Below are positions 43,537 to 52,651 of a stretch of DNA of 64,000 nt, one piece after another. Source of the DNA: UBA2031 sp037189985 (lineage in GTDB: Bacteria; Pseudomonadota; Gammaproteobacteria; Pseudomonadales; Moraxellaceae); the NCBI GenBank assembly GCA_037189985.1, contig JBBCJX010000005.1, positions 1 through 64,000 on the forward strand, written 5' to 3'. How positions within the stretch are numbered: the first letter of the stretch is position 1; each line of letters starts with the position of its first letter. The translations under genes and the position numbers were made by a program. Below the pieces are notes generated by a model, which searched no databases, had not been told where the DNA came from, and saw only the letters and a list, made by a program, of their open reading frames with translations.

Positions 43537-46497
43537 TCATTGCCGCCTGATCTCCAGATCATCCAGCCAGGCCGGCAGCATGATCTGGACGATCACGCCA
43601 TTGCCCTGATCGTAGTCTGCTTTGTCGATGAGTTGAATGCGGCCTTCGTGTTCTTCGACGATGCCGTGCACCAGTGCCAGGCCGAGCCCGGTGCCCTTGC
43701 CGGTTTCCTTGGTGGTGACGAAGGGCTCGAAGAGGGCATTGCGTATTTCCCCCGAAGGCAGGCCCTTGCCGAAATCCTCGATTTCAAAACGCACGCGCGG
43801 ACCATGCGTGGTGGCGCGGACGATGATGGCGCTGCCCTTGGGGCTGGCATCGCGGGCATTGGAGAGCAGGTTGATGAACACCTGCGTGAGGCGTTGCGTA
43901 TCCCCCGCCACCAGCGTGTCCGGTCGGCATTCGTTACGGAATTCGTGATCGCGGCCTTCTGGCCCCAGTTGCAGCAGCTGCATGGCCTCATCGACGGCGG
44001 CTGCGAGATTGACCGGGCCGCGGTGCTGGCGCTGGCTGTCCGCACGGGCAAAGCCCACCAGCGACTGCACGATGCGCGAGATGCGATGCGTCTGCTCCAG
44101 AATCTGCTGGCTGGCATCCACGATTTCAGGGTCGGCCTGTTCGGCCTTGAGATTTTGCGCCAGGCAGGCGATGCCGGTGACGGGATTGCCGATTTCATGC
44201 GCGACGCCGGCGGCAAGGCGGCCTATCGATGCCAGTCGCTCGTTGTGCGAGACGCGCTGTTCCAAACGATGCATTTCCGAGAGGTCTTCCACCACGATCA
44301 CCTGCGAATCCGGATGCCCAAGGCTGTCGCCCTCGCTGATGATGGCGCGGTTCAGGCTGACCCAGCGGGTTTCGCCCTGGCTTTCCACCTGCTTGCGATA
44401 AAGCTGCACGGTGGGCCCGATGAGGAAATCCAGGAACAGCTCCTGCCAGGGTGAGGGCAGGCTGCTGAGGCGGGAGCCGATCACCTGCTCGTCGCTGATG
44501 CCGGTCAGAGTCATCATGGCCTGGTTCCAGGACAGGATTTCCAGGTCGCGTCCCAGAGAGCACACCCCGATGGGCAGGTCGAACAGCGTCTGGCGGTGGA
44601 AGCGGCGCAGTGAGTCCAGTTCGGCTGCCAGGCCGGAAAGGCGATGCCGGTAATCTTCCAGCCGCGACTCGATGTAGTGGATATCCTCCGAAGAGCCGTC
44701 AGTTTCGCTGCGAATCTTGTAGGGCAGGTGCTGGTCCAGGATGTCCTGCGCCACGGAAGGACCGAGCAGGCCGGACAGGTTGGATTCGATCTGGTCGCGC
44801 AGGCGGCGCAGAGCGTAGGGACGTGTCTCGCTGGGGTGCATGGCGAGGTCGGCCAGCGCCATCTGCACTTCGCGCTCGGCGGTGATGCGACCCAGCGGCT
44901 CCGACAGGCCACGCACGAACTCGCTGACACTGGTCGTGGTGAGTTCCCAGCGATAGGGCCGGCGCAGGTTGTCCACCGAGCAGGTATTGGCGGCAATCTG
45001 TTCGCTGGGCGTTTGCTTGCCCAGGAGTGACACCATCACGCCGACCAGTGCATTCACCAGTACGGAGCCGGTGCCCATGGTTTGCCAGTAATCGGTGTTG
45101 TCGCGCAGGGAAACCTGTAGCCAGCCCAGCGTGGGCAAGAAATCCATTTCCACGAGATAAGGCACGACCAGTGTGACGAACCACAGCAGCATGCCGGCTG
45201 TGAGACCGCTGATGAAGCCCTTGCGGTTGGCGCGTGGCCAGAACAGTACGCCGATCAGGCCCGGCGCAAACTGCAGCGTGGCCACGAAGGTCAGCATGGC
45301 CATTTCCGTCATGCTGTGGCGCTGGTCCAGCAGCACATAGGCAATGTAGGAGGCGGCGATGATGCCCATGATGAGCAGGCGCCGCATCCACAGTATCCAG
45401 CGGTAGATGTTCTGTTCCGGCGTGGGCTGGTAGACCGGCAGTACAAGGTGGTTGAGCGCCATGGAGGCCAGCGCCAGCGTGCTGACGATGATGAGCCCCG
45501 AGGCGGCCGCGAGCCCCCCCACAAAGACCAGCAGCGGCAGCCAGCCCGAGCCCGAGGCCAGTGCCACGCCAAGGGTGAAGTATTCCGGATGCAGGTCCAG
45601 CCCGAGCCGGAGCCCGGCCCAGAGCAGTATGGGGACGGCCAGCGCCATGCCGATGAGGTAGAGCGGCAGGCCCCAGCTTGCCGTCACCAGCGCGCGCGGA
45701 CTGAAATTCTCGGTGAAGGTCATCTGGTACATGTAGGGCATGACCACGGCCGAGAACAGGAAGGAAAGGATCAGGATGTGCCAGAAGCCGCCCTTGAGCG
45801 GCTCGTAGAGCATGTGCAGTGCATCGGGCGTGGCCGTCAGCCATTCGTTGAGGCCGCTGCGCCCACCCAGCACGCCCTGCCAGGCAAACCAGCCCACGGC
45901 GGCCATGGCCAGCAGCTTGATGACAGACTCCAGCGCAATCGCCACCACTAGGCCTTCGTGTTTTTCACGCGGTGAAAGGTGGCGGGCACCGAAGAGCACG
46001 GTGAAGGCCATGATCACGCCGCAGAACACCAGCGCCATCCACTGGTGCTGGACACCCGGCGTGAGGATCTGCGCAGAGTCGGCCACCGCCCGTATCTGCA
46101 GGGCCAGCATGGGCATCATGCCCACGATCATGGCCAGCGTGGTCAGCGAGCCTACGGTCTGGCTGCGGTAGCGGTAAGCAAAGAGATCAGCCAGCGAGCC
46201 TAACTGGTAGGTCTTGGCGAGGCGCAGTATCGGCGCCAGCAATACCGGTGCGAGCAGGAAGGCACCGGAAATCCCGAGATAAAACGCCAGGAAGTTGTAG
46301 CCACTCTGGTGCGCAAAGCCGACCACGGCATACACACCCCAGGCACTCACATAGACACCCAGCGACAGCACGTACACGGCCGGGTGCCGCACCCAGCGTA
46401 CCGGCACCAGTCCCGATTCGCTGATGTAGGCAACGATGAAGAGAAGGAAGAGGTAGCCGACGCCCAGCGCCAGCAGTTCACCGGGGCTGAAGGTCAT
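43537..46497 (-). CDS. cbrA: CbrA: SLC5-transporter-fused sensor histidine kinase
   Basis: A 986-residue hybrid of a sodium:solute symporter-like domain and a kinase. Some 13 transmembrane helices fill residues 1-490. A STAC-like linker (about 500-570), a PAS domain (about 610-720), HisKA (HNERLASIGRLAAGVAHEIGNPV, phospho-His near 765) and HATPase (NLLSNARDAS, DFGKGLP, GTGLGLALVHGIV) follow. In Pseudomonas CbrA takes up histidine and with CbrB controls use of amino acids and other poor carbon sources. The domain order and gene order match. The ATG has a weak ribosome site. Confidence 0.94.
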   Translation of the reverse strand: MTFSPGELLALGVGYLFLLFIVAYISESGLVPVRWVRHPAVYVLSLGVYVSAWGVYAVVGFAHQSGYNFLAFYLGISGAFLLAPVLLAPILRLAKTYQLGSLADLFAYRYRSQTVGSLTTLAMIVGMMPMLALQIRAVADSAQILTPGVQHQWMALVFCGVIMAFTVLFGARHLSPREKHEGLVVAIALESVIKLLAMAAVGWFAWQGVLGGRSGLNEWLTATPDALHMLYEPLKGGFWHILILSFLFSAVVMPYMYQMTFTENFSPRALVTASWGLPLYLIGMALAVPILLWAGLRLGLDLHPEYFTLGVALASGSGWLPLLVFVGGLAAASGLIIVSTLALASMALNHLVLPVYQPTPEQNIYRWILWMRRLLIMGIIAASYIAYVLLDQRHSMTEMAMLTFVATLQFAPGLIGVLFWPRANRKGFISGLTAGMLLWFVTLVVPYLVEMDFLPTLGWLQVSLRDNTDYWQTMGTGSVLVNALVGVMVSLLGKQTPSEQIAANTCSVDNLRRPYRWELTTTSVSEFVRGLSEPLGRITAEREVQMALADLAMHPSETRPYALRRLRDQIESNLSGLLGPSVAQDILDQHLPYKIRSETDGSSEDIHYIESRLEDYRHRLSGLAAELDSLRRFHRQTLFDLPIGVCSLGRDLEILSWNQAMMTLTGISDEQVIGSRLSSLPSPWQELFLDFLIGPTVQLYRKQVESQGETRWVSLNRAIISEGDSLGHPDSQVIVVEDLSEMHRLEQRVSHNERLASIGRLAAGVAHEIGNPVTGIACLAQNLKAEQADPEIVDASQQILEQTHRISRIVQSLVGFARADSQRQHRGPVNLAAAVDEAMQLLQLGPEGRDHEFRNECRPDTLVAGDTQRLTQVFINLLSNARDASPKGSAIIVRATTHGPRVRFEIEDFGKGLPSGEIRNALFEPFVTTKETGKGTGLGLALVHGIVEEHEGRIQLIDKADYDQGNGVIVQIMLPAWLDDLEIRRQ

Positions 46498-46542
46498 GGA
46501 TGGGGCTCGTGGCGGTGGTTGTGCAGGCAGTCATTGCGCGTG

Positions 46543-46725
46543 TCACTGCTCAAGGTCATTCAAGTCACGGCTGTGCGCCACCCAGAAGCTGAGCCCGATG
46601 AGCGCCAGCCAGATCAGGTAGGGGCGATACCAGGCCGTGCCCCCTTCGCTCCACCACTCGATGATGGCGGGAGAGAGAAGGTAGGCGCCGGCAATGAAGA
46701 GCAGGACGAGGCGGTCGATATACAT
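46543..46725 (-). CDS. cbrX: Small membrane protein upstream of cbrA (CbrX-like)
   Basis: A 60-residue protein with two transmembrane helices (about 4-20, LVLLFIAGAYLLSPAII, and 33-51, RPYLIWLALIGLSFWVA) and an acidic end (DLNDLEQ). It is 45 bases upstream of cbrA on the same strand. Pseudomonas has a small gene named cbrX in this place; the symbol is given on position and topology, not on remembered sequence. No clear ribosome site is seen. Confidence 0.65.
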   Translation of the reverse strand: MYIDRLVLLFIAGAYLLSPAIIEWWSEGGTAWYRPYLIWLALIGLSFWVAHSRDLNDLEQ

Positions 46726-46836
46726 GCAGCAACCCGGGTTTCCGCAGGCGGGGCTGGCCTGTGGCAGGGAGCAAGGTAGCAGCGGCTCCGGGCGGCGCCA
46801 AGCCTGTGCCGCAGGTTTCCGTGTTTCTGTGAGCCT

Positions 46837-48030
46837 TCAGACCTTGGCGTGCCGCGGTCTTCCGAGCAGCAACAAAGGCAGCAGGCAGGCCGAAACTCCC
46901 CAGAGGCCCATCATCACGCCCAGCGGCAGGGCCGTGCCGTCATGCCAGAGGCTCATGCTGGAGCCTGCCAGTGTGGCCAGTGCAAATTGCAGTGCTCCCA
47001 TGAGTGCCGATGCTGTGCCGGCCTGCGCACCTTGGTCGGCCAGTGCGGCGGCGCCGGCATTGGGTGCGATGAATCCCATGCTGGCAGCAAACACGAAAAA
47101 TCCCGCCAGCAGCATGGGCAAGGTTTCCACGCCCAAGGCCGTGATGCTGGCGAGGAAGATGCCAGCGGTGGCTGTCGCCAGAAGCCCGGCGGTGAGCAGC
47201 GTAGTCATGGCGTAATGCCGCAACAACAGCATGTTGATCTGTGAGGCGGCGATCAGGCCGAAGGCATTCACGCCAAACATCCAGCCGTATTGCTGCGGGC
47301 TGAGAGCGTGCAGTTGCATGACCACGAACGGCGAGCCGGCGATGTAGGCAAACATGCCGGAGAAGGCGAGGCCGCTGGCCAGCGTGTAGGCCATGAAGGG
47401 GCGATGCCGCAACAGGCCGCCATAGGCACGCAGGACCTTGCCCCACTGCAACGGCACGGCATGGCGTGTGTCATGGCTTTCCTGCAGTGCGCGCCAGACG
47501 AAGCAAAGGCAGAGCAGGGAAAAGAGCGCGAGGATGACAAAAAGGGCACGCCAGCTCGCCACTTGCAACAGCATGCTGCCCAGCACCGGTGCGAGGATGG
47601 GCGCCAGCCCCATGACCAGCATCAGCAGTGAAAAGGCGCGAGCTGCTTCCTGTGGCTGGCAGCGGTCGCGCACGATGGCGCGTGCGATCACCATGCCGGC
47701 ACAGCCACCCAAGCCCTGCAGGAAGCGCCAGGCCACCAGTGTTTCCACAGACTCGCTGAGCGCTGCGCCAGCCGATGCCACGATGAACAACAGCAGGCCC
47801 ACGTAAAGCGGCGGTTTGCGGCCGAAGCGGTCACTGAAAGGGCCGTAGAAAAGCTGCCCCAGCGCCACGCCTATGAAGAAGGCAGCCAGAGTAAGTTCGA
47901 CACGCCCGACGGCGTTCAGATCGGAGGCGATTGCAGGGAAGGCGGGCAGGTACATGTCGATGGAGAGCGGCGCAATCGCGGTCAGCGCGCCCATCAGGAT
48001 GATCCAGCCGGGAATGCGGGAAGGTGACAT
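46837..48030 (-). CDS. MFS drug-resistance transporter, Bcr/CflA family
   Basis: A 397-residue proton-driven exporter with 12 transmembrane helices. The family marks SIDMYLPAFPAIASDL near residue 25 and the motif A loop GPFSDRFGRKPPLY are present, as is the RAIVRDRCQP motif. ATG 48030 is preferred to the longer frame because AAGGAAAG is 6 bases upstream. It diverges from the YegP-like gene. Substrate unknown (bicyclomycin, chloramphenicol or sulfonamides in relatives). Confidence 0.9.
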   Translation of the reverse strand: MSPSRIPGWIILMGALTAIAPLSIDMYLPAFPAIASDLNAVGRVELTLAAFFIGVALGQLFYGPFSDRFGRKPPLYVGLLLFIVASAGAALSESVETLVAWRFLQGLGGCAGMVIARAIVRDRCQPQEAARAFSLLMLVMGLAPILAPVLGSMLLQVASWRALFVILALFSLLCLCFVWRALQESHDTRHAVPLQWGKVLRAYGGLLRHRPFMAYTLASGLAFSGMFAYIAGSPFVVMQLHALSPQQYGWMFGVNAFGLIAASQINMLLLRHYAMTTLLTAGLLATATAGIFLASITALGVETLPMLLAGFFVFAASMGFIAPNAGAAALADQGAQAGTASALMGALQFALATLAGSSMSLWHDGTALPLGVMMGLWGVSACLLPLLLLGRPRHAKV

Positions 48031-48173
48031 CGGTCTTTCCTTGAAGCGGGCGGCTACCCTGCAAAAAGCCTTGCTTGAATACAAGCGCTCGGACGGTGAC
48101 AGCCCACCATTTCGGAGTGCTATGGTTGTACGGTTCCTCGCGGGACTTTTTCCATTTTCAAGGGAGACAAGCC

Positions 48174-48515
48174 ATGGCGGCACATTTCGAGTTGAGCAAG
48201 GCCAGCAACGGCAAGCAGTTCTACTTCGTGCTGAAGGCGGGCAACGGTGAAATCATCCTGACCAGTGAAATGTACGAAACCCGTGCCAGCGCGGATAACG
48301 GCATTGCTTCGGTACAGAAGAACAGTCCCGATGCCGGGCGCTATGAGCGCAAGAAATCCAAGGACGACAAGGATTACTTCGTACTCAAGGCGGCCAACCA
48401 TCAGGTCATCGGCCAGAGCCAGCGCTACAGCTCGGCAGCTTCCATGGAGTCCGGCATTGCCAGTGTCCAGAAAAACGGCAGCACCACGGTCGTCAAAGAC
48501 AACACTGGCGCTTGA
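48174..48515 (+). CDS. YegP-like DUF1508 protein
   Basis: A 113-residue protein made of two tandem DUF1508 repeats (about 7-54 and 58-105): FELSKASNGKQFYFVLKAGNGEII then YERKKSKDDKDYFVLKAANHQVI, each ending in a GIASVQKN turn. The family is widespread, small and cytosolic, with no firm function. AGGGAG precedes ATG 48174. It has its own promoter region shared with the MFS gene. Confidence 0.88.
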   Translation: MAAHFELSKASNGKQFYFVLKAGNGEIILTSEMYETRASADNGIASVQKNSPDAGRYERKKSKDDKDYFVLKAANHQVIGQSQRYSSAASMESGIASVQKNGSTTVVKDNTGA

Positions 48516-48579
48516 GCCTGCAGCACGCTGGACGGGTTGGTGCAACGTCAACCCGTCCAGAGTTTTCAAGCTTTGCTGC

Positions 48580-49224
48580 TCAGTAGGCCAGCGTGAAGCG
48601 TTGGCGTGAATGCTGCGGCGACTCCAGTTCGTCGATCATGGCGACGGCATAATCCTGCAAGGAAATGCGGCTTTCCCCTTTGGCGTCGACCAGCAGTTCG
48701 TCGTGGCCTAGACGGAAGCGGCCTGTACGTTCGCCGGGCTCGATCAGCGCGGCCGGGCTGAGAAAGGTCCAGTCCAGATCCTTTTCCGTGCGCAGGTCTT
48801 TGAGGGTTTCACGTACAGCGCTGGCGGCCGCTTTCCAGTCGGCCGGGAAGTCCGGCGTATCCACCACATCCGTATCCGTGCCCGGCACCTTGAGGCTGCC
48901 GGCACCGCCCACGACCAGAAGACGTGCCACGCCCGCTTGCTTGGTGGCGGCGATCACGCTGCTGGTGCCGCGAATCTGGTTGGCAGGCAGGTCGGCATCA
49001 CCCCAGCCCGGATTGAAGGCGCTGATGACGGCATTGGCTCCCTTGAGCAGGGTGGCCAGGGAAGAGGTGTCGTAGATGTCACCCTGCACGGCCTGCAGAC
49101 GCTCGCGTGCCGGCAATTTGCCGGGCTCACGCAGGATGGCGGTGACATTGTGGCCACGGCTCAGGGCTTCGTTAAGGATGTGCTGGCCGATCTGGCCGGT
49201 GGCACCAATCAGAGCGATACGCAT
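48580..49224 (-). CDS. NAD(P)-binding Rossmann-fold oxidoreductase (NmrA/YwnB-like)
   Basis: A 214-residue atypical short-chain dehydrogenase. The nucleotide motif GATGQIGQHIL is at residues 7-17, a VVGGAGSL segment near 100 and FLSPAALIEPGERTGRF near 155, as in NAD(P)H-binding proteins of the YwnB type. The substrate is unknown. GGAG lies 8 bases before ATG 49224. A divergently transcribed LysR gene suggests it is the regulated target. Confidence 0.85.
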   Translation of the reverse strand: MRIALIGATGQIGQHILNEALSRGHNVTAILREPGKLPARERLQAVQGDIYDTSSLATLLKGANAVISAFNPGWGDADLPANQIRGTSSVIAATKQAGVARLLVVGGAGSLKVPGTDTDVVDTPDFPADWKAAASAVRETLKDLRTEKDLDWTFLSPAALIEPGERTGRFRLGHDELLVDAKGESRISLQDYAVAMIDELESPQHSRQRFTLAY

Positions 49225-49282
49225 GACGGAATCTCCAGTGGGGCATCGGCAAGGGCGCGATGCGATGGAGATACTCTAGCTT

Positions 49283-49315
49283 CTTGAAAATAAGACGATT
49301 AGTCTGGCTTTCAAG
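49283..49315. promoter_or_regulatory. Inverted repeat between oxidoreductase and LysR genes
   Basis: CTTGAAA (49283-49289) and TTTCAAG (49309-49315), with AGAC-gatta-GTCT between them. This lies in the 144-base divergent gap, the usual place for a LysR-type operator. No experimental basis; position and symmetry only. Confidence 0.45.
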
Positions 49316-49368
49316 CCTTCTTATTGAAGAAAAACTTAACAATAGCCAAGGCATATCCGGGAGGATGC

Positions 49369-50268
49369 ATGGACAAGCTCCGGCGCATGGCCATCTTTGC
49401 CCGCGTGGTGGAAACCGGCGCCATGAGCGCGGCCGCCCGTGAGCTTTCCCTCAGCGCCTCGGCCATCAGCCAGCAGATGCGCCTGCTGGAGGCTGAGACA
49501 GGCGTTGTCCTGCTGCACCGCTCCACGCGCAAGCTTACCCTGACCGAAGCCGGCCGGGCCTTCTACGAAGGCTGTTCTGCCATGGTGAAGGCCGCGCAAT
49601 CGGCCGAACAGCGCTTGGCTGAGTTGCGCGATGCCGCCGTGGGGGAACTGCGCATTGCCGCCCCCGTGGGCTTTGCCGGCACCCATTTGGCCGGCGCGCT
49701 GGCGCCACTCCTGCAACACAATCCCGATCTCTCCCTACGGCTTCTGATCGACGACCGCCGAATCGATCTCATCGAAGAGCGCATTGATCTGGCCATCCGT
49801 ATCGGCGCACTGGCCGACTCCAGCTTGGTAGCGCGCGAGTTGGCGAGCTGGGAGGTAGTGTTGTGTGCTGCGCCCGCCTACCTCGCCCGGAAGGGACTGC
49901 CACGAAAGCCGGAGGAATTGTTGCATCATGATTGGCTGGTGCTGACCGTGCTGGAAACACCGCATCAACTGGAAATGGCCGGGCCACGCGGCGAGCCCTT
50001 CCGGGCACGTATCGAAGCACGTGTTGCCAGTACCAACTCACGGTCCCTGCGTGAACTGGCGCTCGCCGGTGCCGGCATTGCACGTCAGCCCCTGCCGGAT
50101 GTGGAACAGGAAATTGCCGAAGGCCGGCTTATCCGCTTGCTGCCCGAGTGGCGCCTGCCGGCCATCGGCGTGTACGCCGTCACGCCACAGCGCGAAGCCC
50201 AGCCCGCCAAGGTGCGTCATGCCATTGATGCCTTGCGGCAATATCTGGCGGGTCAGGGCTCTGTCTAA
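49369..50268 (+). CDS. LysR-family transcriptional regulator
   Basis: A 299-residue regulator: N-terminal winged helix-turn-helix (AIFARVVETGAMSAAARELSL, then SAISQQMRLLEAETGVVLLHRSTR) and a periplasmic-binding-like effector domain (about 90-295). ATG 49369 has GGGAGG 4-5 bases upstream and gives the usual LysR start (MDKLRRM). It resembles regulators that control a divergent oxidoreductase gene; the effector is unknown. Confidence 0.9.
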   Translation: MDKLRRMAIFARVVETGAMSAAARELSLSASAISQQMRLLEAETGVVLLHRSTRKLTLTEAGRAFYEGCSAMVKAAQSAEQRLAELRDAAVGELRIAAPVGFAGTHLAGALAPLLQHNPDLSLRLLIDDRRIDLIEERIDLAIRIGALADSSLVARELASWEVVLCAAPAYLARKGLPRKPEELLHHDWLVLTVLETPHQLEMAGPRGEPFRARIEARVASTNSRSLRELALAGAGIARQPLPDVEQEIAEGRLIRLLPEWRLPAIGVYAVTPQREAQPAKVRHAIDALRQYLAGQGSV

Positions 50269-50367
50269 TGAGCAGGTATGCCGGGCTCCGTTGTTTAGGC
50301 TGGCAAATCAGTCAGCAAAGCAGTGCGGCAATTCCAAGGCGCAGGGCACCATGATCACAGTCGCTTG

Positions 50368-50682
50368 TCAGGTCTCACTTGATTCTTGGGCAACCCGAGA
50401 AATGTCGGTGGGCAGTCGTTCAACTATACGCACCGTGATCTCATCGCCAACAGATGCCTCTGCATGATGCCATTGCAGGTGAATATGTCTTGGCTCATTG
50501 ATAGAGGACGAGAGGCCTGTAAGACTAACCTCCAGGATGCTGGTGTCCTTCACGTCACTTGTTCCCTGCGACGCCGGCCCTAGCTTGCCTCGTGCCGTTA
50601 CGGTGTGGGAGAGCACGCTAAGGTTGTCGGCTCCGGCGGACGAGACTAGCTCTCCATTGATCAGCAATTCAAAGACAATCAT
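50368..50682 (-). CDS. Hypothetical protein, last gene of the integron-like array
   Basis: A 104-residue soluble protein of unknown function, rich in beta-branched residues (MIVFELLINGELV, then VLSHTVTARGKLG). ATG 50682 is preferred; ATG 50700 lies 3 bases after the stop of the VOC gene. No attC separates the two, so they may share a cassette. Its stop lies inside ACCTGAC, close to an RYYYAAC core, which may be a decayed attC. Confidence 0.55.
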   Translation of the reverse strand: MIVFELLINGELVSSAGADNLSVLSHTVTARGKLGPASQGTSDVKDTSILEVSLTGLSSSINEPRHIHLQWHHAEASVGDEITVRIVERLPTDISRVAQESSET

Positions 50683-50703
50683 AGGTGAGACCTGGTGCAT
50701 GAA

Positions 50704-51189
50704 TTAAGCCGCAGGCTCTTGGTTGTCAACTGCCGCTTCAATCTCTGCTATCTCGATTTTCTTCTGTTTCATCATTGCTGCCATGGCCTTGGCAGAAACA
50801 CTCTTGTCTGGACTCATGGTTAATTCCGTAAGCCGCCTCGGGAACACTTGCCACGATACTCCGTAGCGGTCTTTTAGCCAACCGCAGTGGCTTTCTTCGC
50901 CGCCATTTTCTGTAAGTGCAGTCCAGAGCCTATTCGTTTCGGCTTGATCGGGTGTTTCAACAGAAATAGAAACTGCTTCCGTCAGCGTGAAATGCGGCCC
51001 GGCATCGAGGATTTGGTAGGGTACTCCACCCAGTGAGAAGTCGATGAGCCAAGAGGTGCCCAGCTCACCATTGTCAATTTCAAATGTGTTTTCGACTTGG
51101 CTTCCTGGGATCAGGGAGCAGTAGAACTCTGCGGCTTCGCGGCCTCGTCCGTCACGAAACCAGAGGCAAGTGCGGATAGTGTTTGACAT
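50704..51189 (-). CDS. VOC-superfamily protein (PhnB-like), cassette gene
   Basis: A 161-residue glyoxalase/bleomycin-resistance-fold protein of the PhnB / 3-demethylubiquinone-methyltransferase-like group: CLWFRDGRGREAAEFYCSLIPG, VPYQILDAGPHFTLTEAVSI, then NRLWTALTENGGEESHCGWLKDRYGVSWQV. Such proteins are common integron cassettes; substrate unknown. AGGAG is 7 bases before ATG 51189. It starts 36 bases after a GTTAGGC-like core at 51225-51231. Confidence 0.82.
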   Translation of the reverse strand: MSNTIRTCLWFRDGRGREAAEFYCSLIPGSQVENTFEIDNGELGTSWLIDFSLGGVPYQILDAGPHFTLTEAVSISVETPDQAETNRLWTALTENGGEESHCGWLKDRYGVSWQVFPRRLTELTMSPDKSVSAKAMAAMMKQKKIEIAEIEAAVDNQEPAA

Positions 51190-51224
51190 GAAGTTGCTCC
51201 TGTCTGGATGGATGAAGTTCTGTG

Positions 51225-51336
51225 GCCTAAGGTCAAGTTAACCGGCAGAACGGAGCCGGCATGCCAGCAGAGTGGTTTACAACGGGGCATTTGCTCCGAA
51301 AATTTTATGCCCCGCTGAGGAATGTCCGCGTTGAAT
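51225..51336 (-). repeat. Degenerate attC-like region after the methyltransferase gene
   Basis: On the minus strand an RYYYAAC-type core (ATTCAAC, 51336-51330) and a CTTAGGC core (51231-51225) bound 112 bases. Inside are a GGGGCAT / ATGCCCC stem and CCGGC / GCCGG stem. The two cores do not pair with each other, so this may be a hybrid or decayed site. Confidence 0.4.
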
Positions 51337-51342
51337 GCCTGG

Positions 51343-51945
51343 TTATGATTTTTCGGCAACGATTGCATATCGACCCTTGTTTCTACCGCCGTCTGGCATA
51401 TTCATGTACTCCGCGAGTATCAAACGACAACCCAATTGGAAGAGCAATTGTTCTGTTTCCTCAGGAGTATTGGAGTCGTAGTAGAACTCCTGACCATACA
51501 TAAAGTCAGTAAATGCCGCATGAGCAGACCCACCAACGGTAAGCATGATTCGTCCTCCTGATGGAAGCCCACGTACTACCTTGCGCAGGATGGGCTCATG
51601 CTCTGTGCGCCGAACGTGGAAAAGCGAATCCCAAAGAAGCGCACCCCGATAGATTTTCTGAGTTTCATAATTTTCCATTGGAGATAACACCCATTTTTCA
51701 TTCGGAAAATTCCGCTTGGCTATTGCCAGCATTTCTTCTGACTGGTCTACACCTAGAATATGATGCCCTTGGGAGATGATGTACTCCGCCATTGGATGCC
51801 CCGTTCCACATCCCATGTCAAGAATGGTGGAGCCCACCGGCGCAGTCAAAAGAACTGTATCAATATATTCGCGTTCCCTTCCGAAGAACTTATTGCGGGC
51901 GGAACTCCATACGTGCGCAATCTTGTTGTACGAATCACGGTTCAT
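51343..51945 (-). CDS. Class I SAM-dependent methyltransferase, cassette gene
   Basis: A 200-residue methyltransferase with SAM motif I ILDMGCGTGHPMAEYI (about 41-56), an acidic GVDQSEEMLAIAK strand and LLWDSLFHV. Its substrate is unknown. It begins 7 bases after the attC right core (51952-51958), as cassette genes usually do, and is noticeably more AT-rich than the chromosomal genes. No separate ribosome site is clear. Confidence 0.82.
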   Translation of the reverse strand: MNRDSYNKIAHVWSSARNKFFGREREYIDTVLLTAPVGSTILDMGCGTGHPMAEYIISQGHHILGVDQSEEMLAIAKRNFPNEKWVLSPMENYETQKIYRGALLWDSLFHVRRTEHEPILRKVVRGLPSGGRIMLTVGGSAHAAFTDFMYGQEFYYDSNTPEETEQLLFQLGCRLILAEYMNMPDGGRNKGRYAIVAEKS

Positions 51946-51951
51946 GAAAAT

Positions 51952-52011
51952 GCCTAATGTCTGAAATAACCGGCGCCCATTGCGGGCATCAGGTTGATTG
52001 ATTTGTTAGGC
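51952..52011 (-). repeat. attC recombination site of the NERD cassette
   Basis: A 60-base attC on the minus strand: R'' GCCTAAC (52011-52005), 5-base spacer, L'' AATCAACC, an inner GCCC-gcaat-GGGC hairpin, L' GGTTATT, 6-base spacer, R' ATTAGGC (51958-51952). The L''/L' pairing leaves one extra-helical base, as real attC sites do. The stop codon of the NERD gene lies inside R''. The first base of R' is A instead of G. Confidence 0.85.
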
Positions 52012-52638
52012 CGAATTTCCATGCTTCCGCCTCAGATTTTCTACGTGCTCAATATCAGTCTCATTGGTTATGGTTTGACGGGTGGCTTCGAGCCGGCCTA
52101 TGCAAAATTGCATTCGATTTTGAGAAATGATTTCGGCAGTTTGTTCGCGGACGTAGCCAACAAACCCGGATAGGTCAAAAACCCCTGGCGGAATTTCAGT
52201 TTTGAATTCTGCATTTCCAACGAAAACTACGGCTGATTTGATGGCATTAGGAGGAAGAAAATCTAGTGTTTTTTGAACGCCTTGGACGTGCCGAAAATTT
52301 TGAAAAATTGGATTCTGGAACTGAGACTTAACATGGAATATAACTTGAGTCCATTTTTTATGTTTGGGATTGGCAAAAATCCAACCGCTGTAATTCTTGG
52401 TTTCTATGACGAAGACGCCAAATCTTGAAATGAGGATATGGTCAATTTGAGTTGTTCCATTCTCAAGTTTTAATGTGACGTGATTCATTAGGTGGTAATC
52501 AGGTGAGCCGAGTTGTCGCTGTATCTCTTTGGATAGATATGCTTCACCATCATTTTGAAATGAGTGAAAAGGAAGACGCCTTCGACCAAGTGCGAAGCCA
52601 ATGACAAGGCCGATGGTGAGGTAAATGAAGATGTCCAA
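52006..52638 (-). CDS. NERD-domain protein, first cassette gene
   Basis: A 210-residue protein with an N-terminal transmembrane helix (FIYLTIGLVIGFAL) and a NERD (nuclease-related) domain at about 30-150: GEAYLSKEIQRQL, then TTQIDHILISRFGVFVIETKNYSG, where the Asp and the Glu-x-Lys are nuclease-like residues. The start is TTG 52638 with AGGAAAA upstream, 20 bases after the GTTAGGC core. AT-rich. Nuclease activity is a family prediction only. Confidence 0.75.
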   Translation of the reverse strand: MDIFIYLTIGLVIGFALGRRRLPFHSFQNDGEAYLSKEIQRQLGSPDYHLMNHVTLKLENGTTQIDHILISRFGVFVIETKNYSGWIFANPKHKKWTQVIFHVKSQFQNPIFQNFRHVQGVQKTLDFLPPNAIKSAVVFVGNAEFKTEIPPGVFDLSGFVGYVREQTAEIISQNRMQFCIGRLEATRQTITNETDIEHVENLRRKHGNSA

Positions 52639-52651
52639 GCTTTTTCCTGCG

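Noticed and set aside
50290..50373. A further attC after the last small cassette gene (GTTTAGGC at 50293 and GTCAGGT at 50367).
   Set aside because: The GTTTAGGC core has an extra base and is in the wrong orientation for a minus-strand cassette; no pairing arms were found. The end of the array is unresolved.
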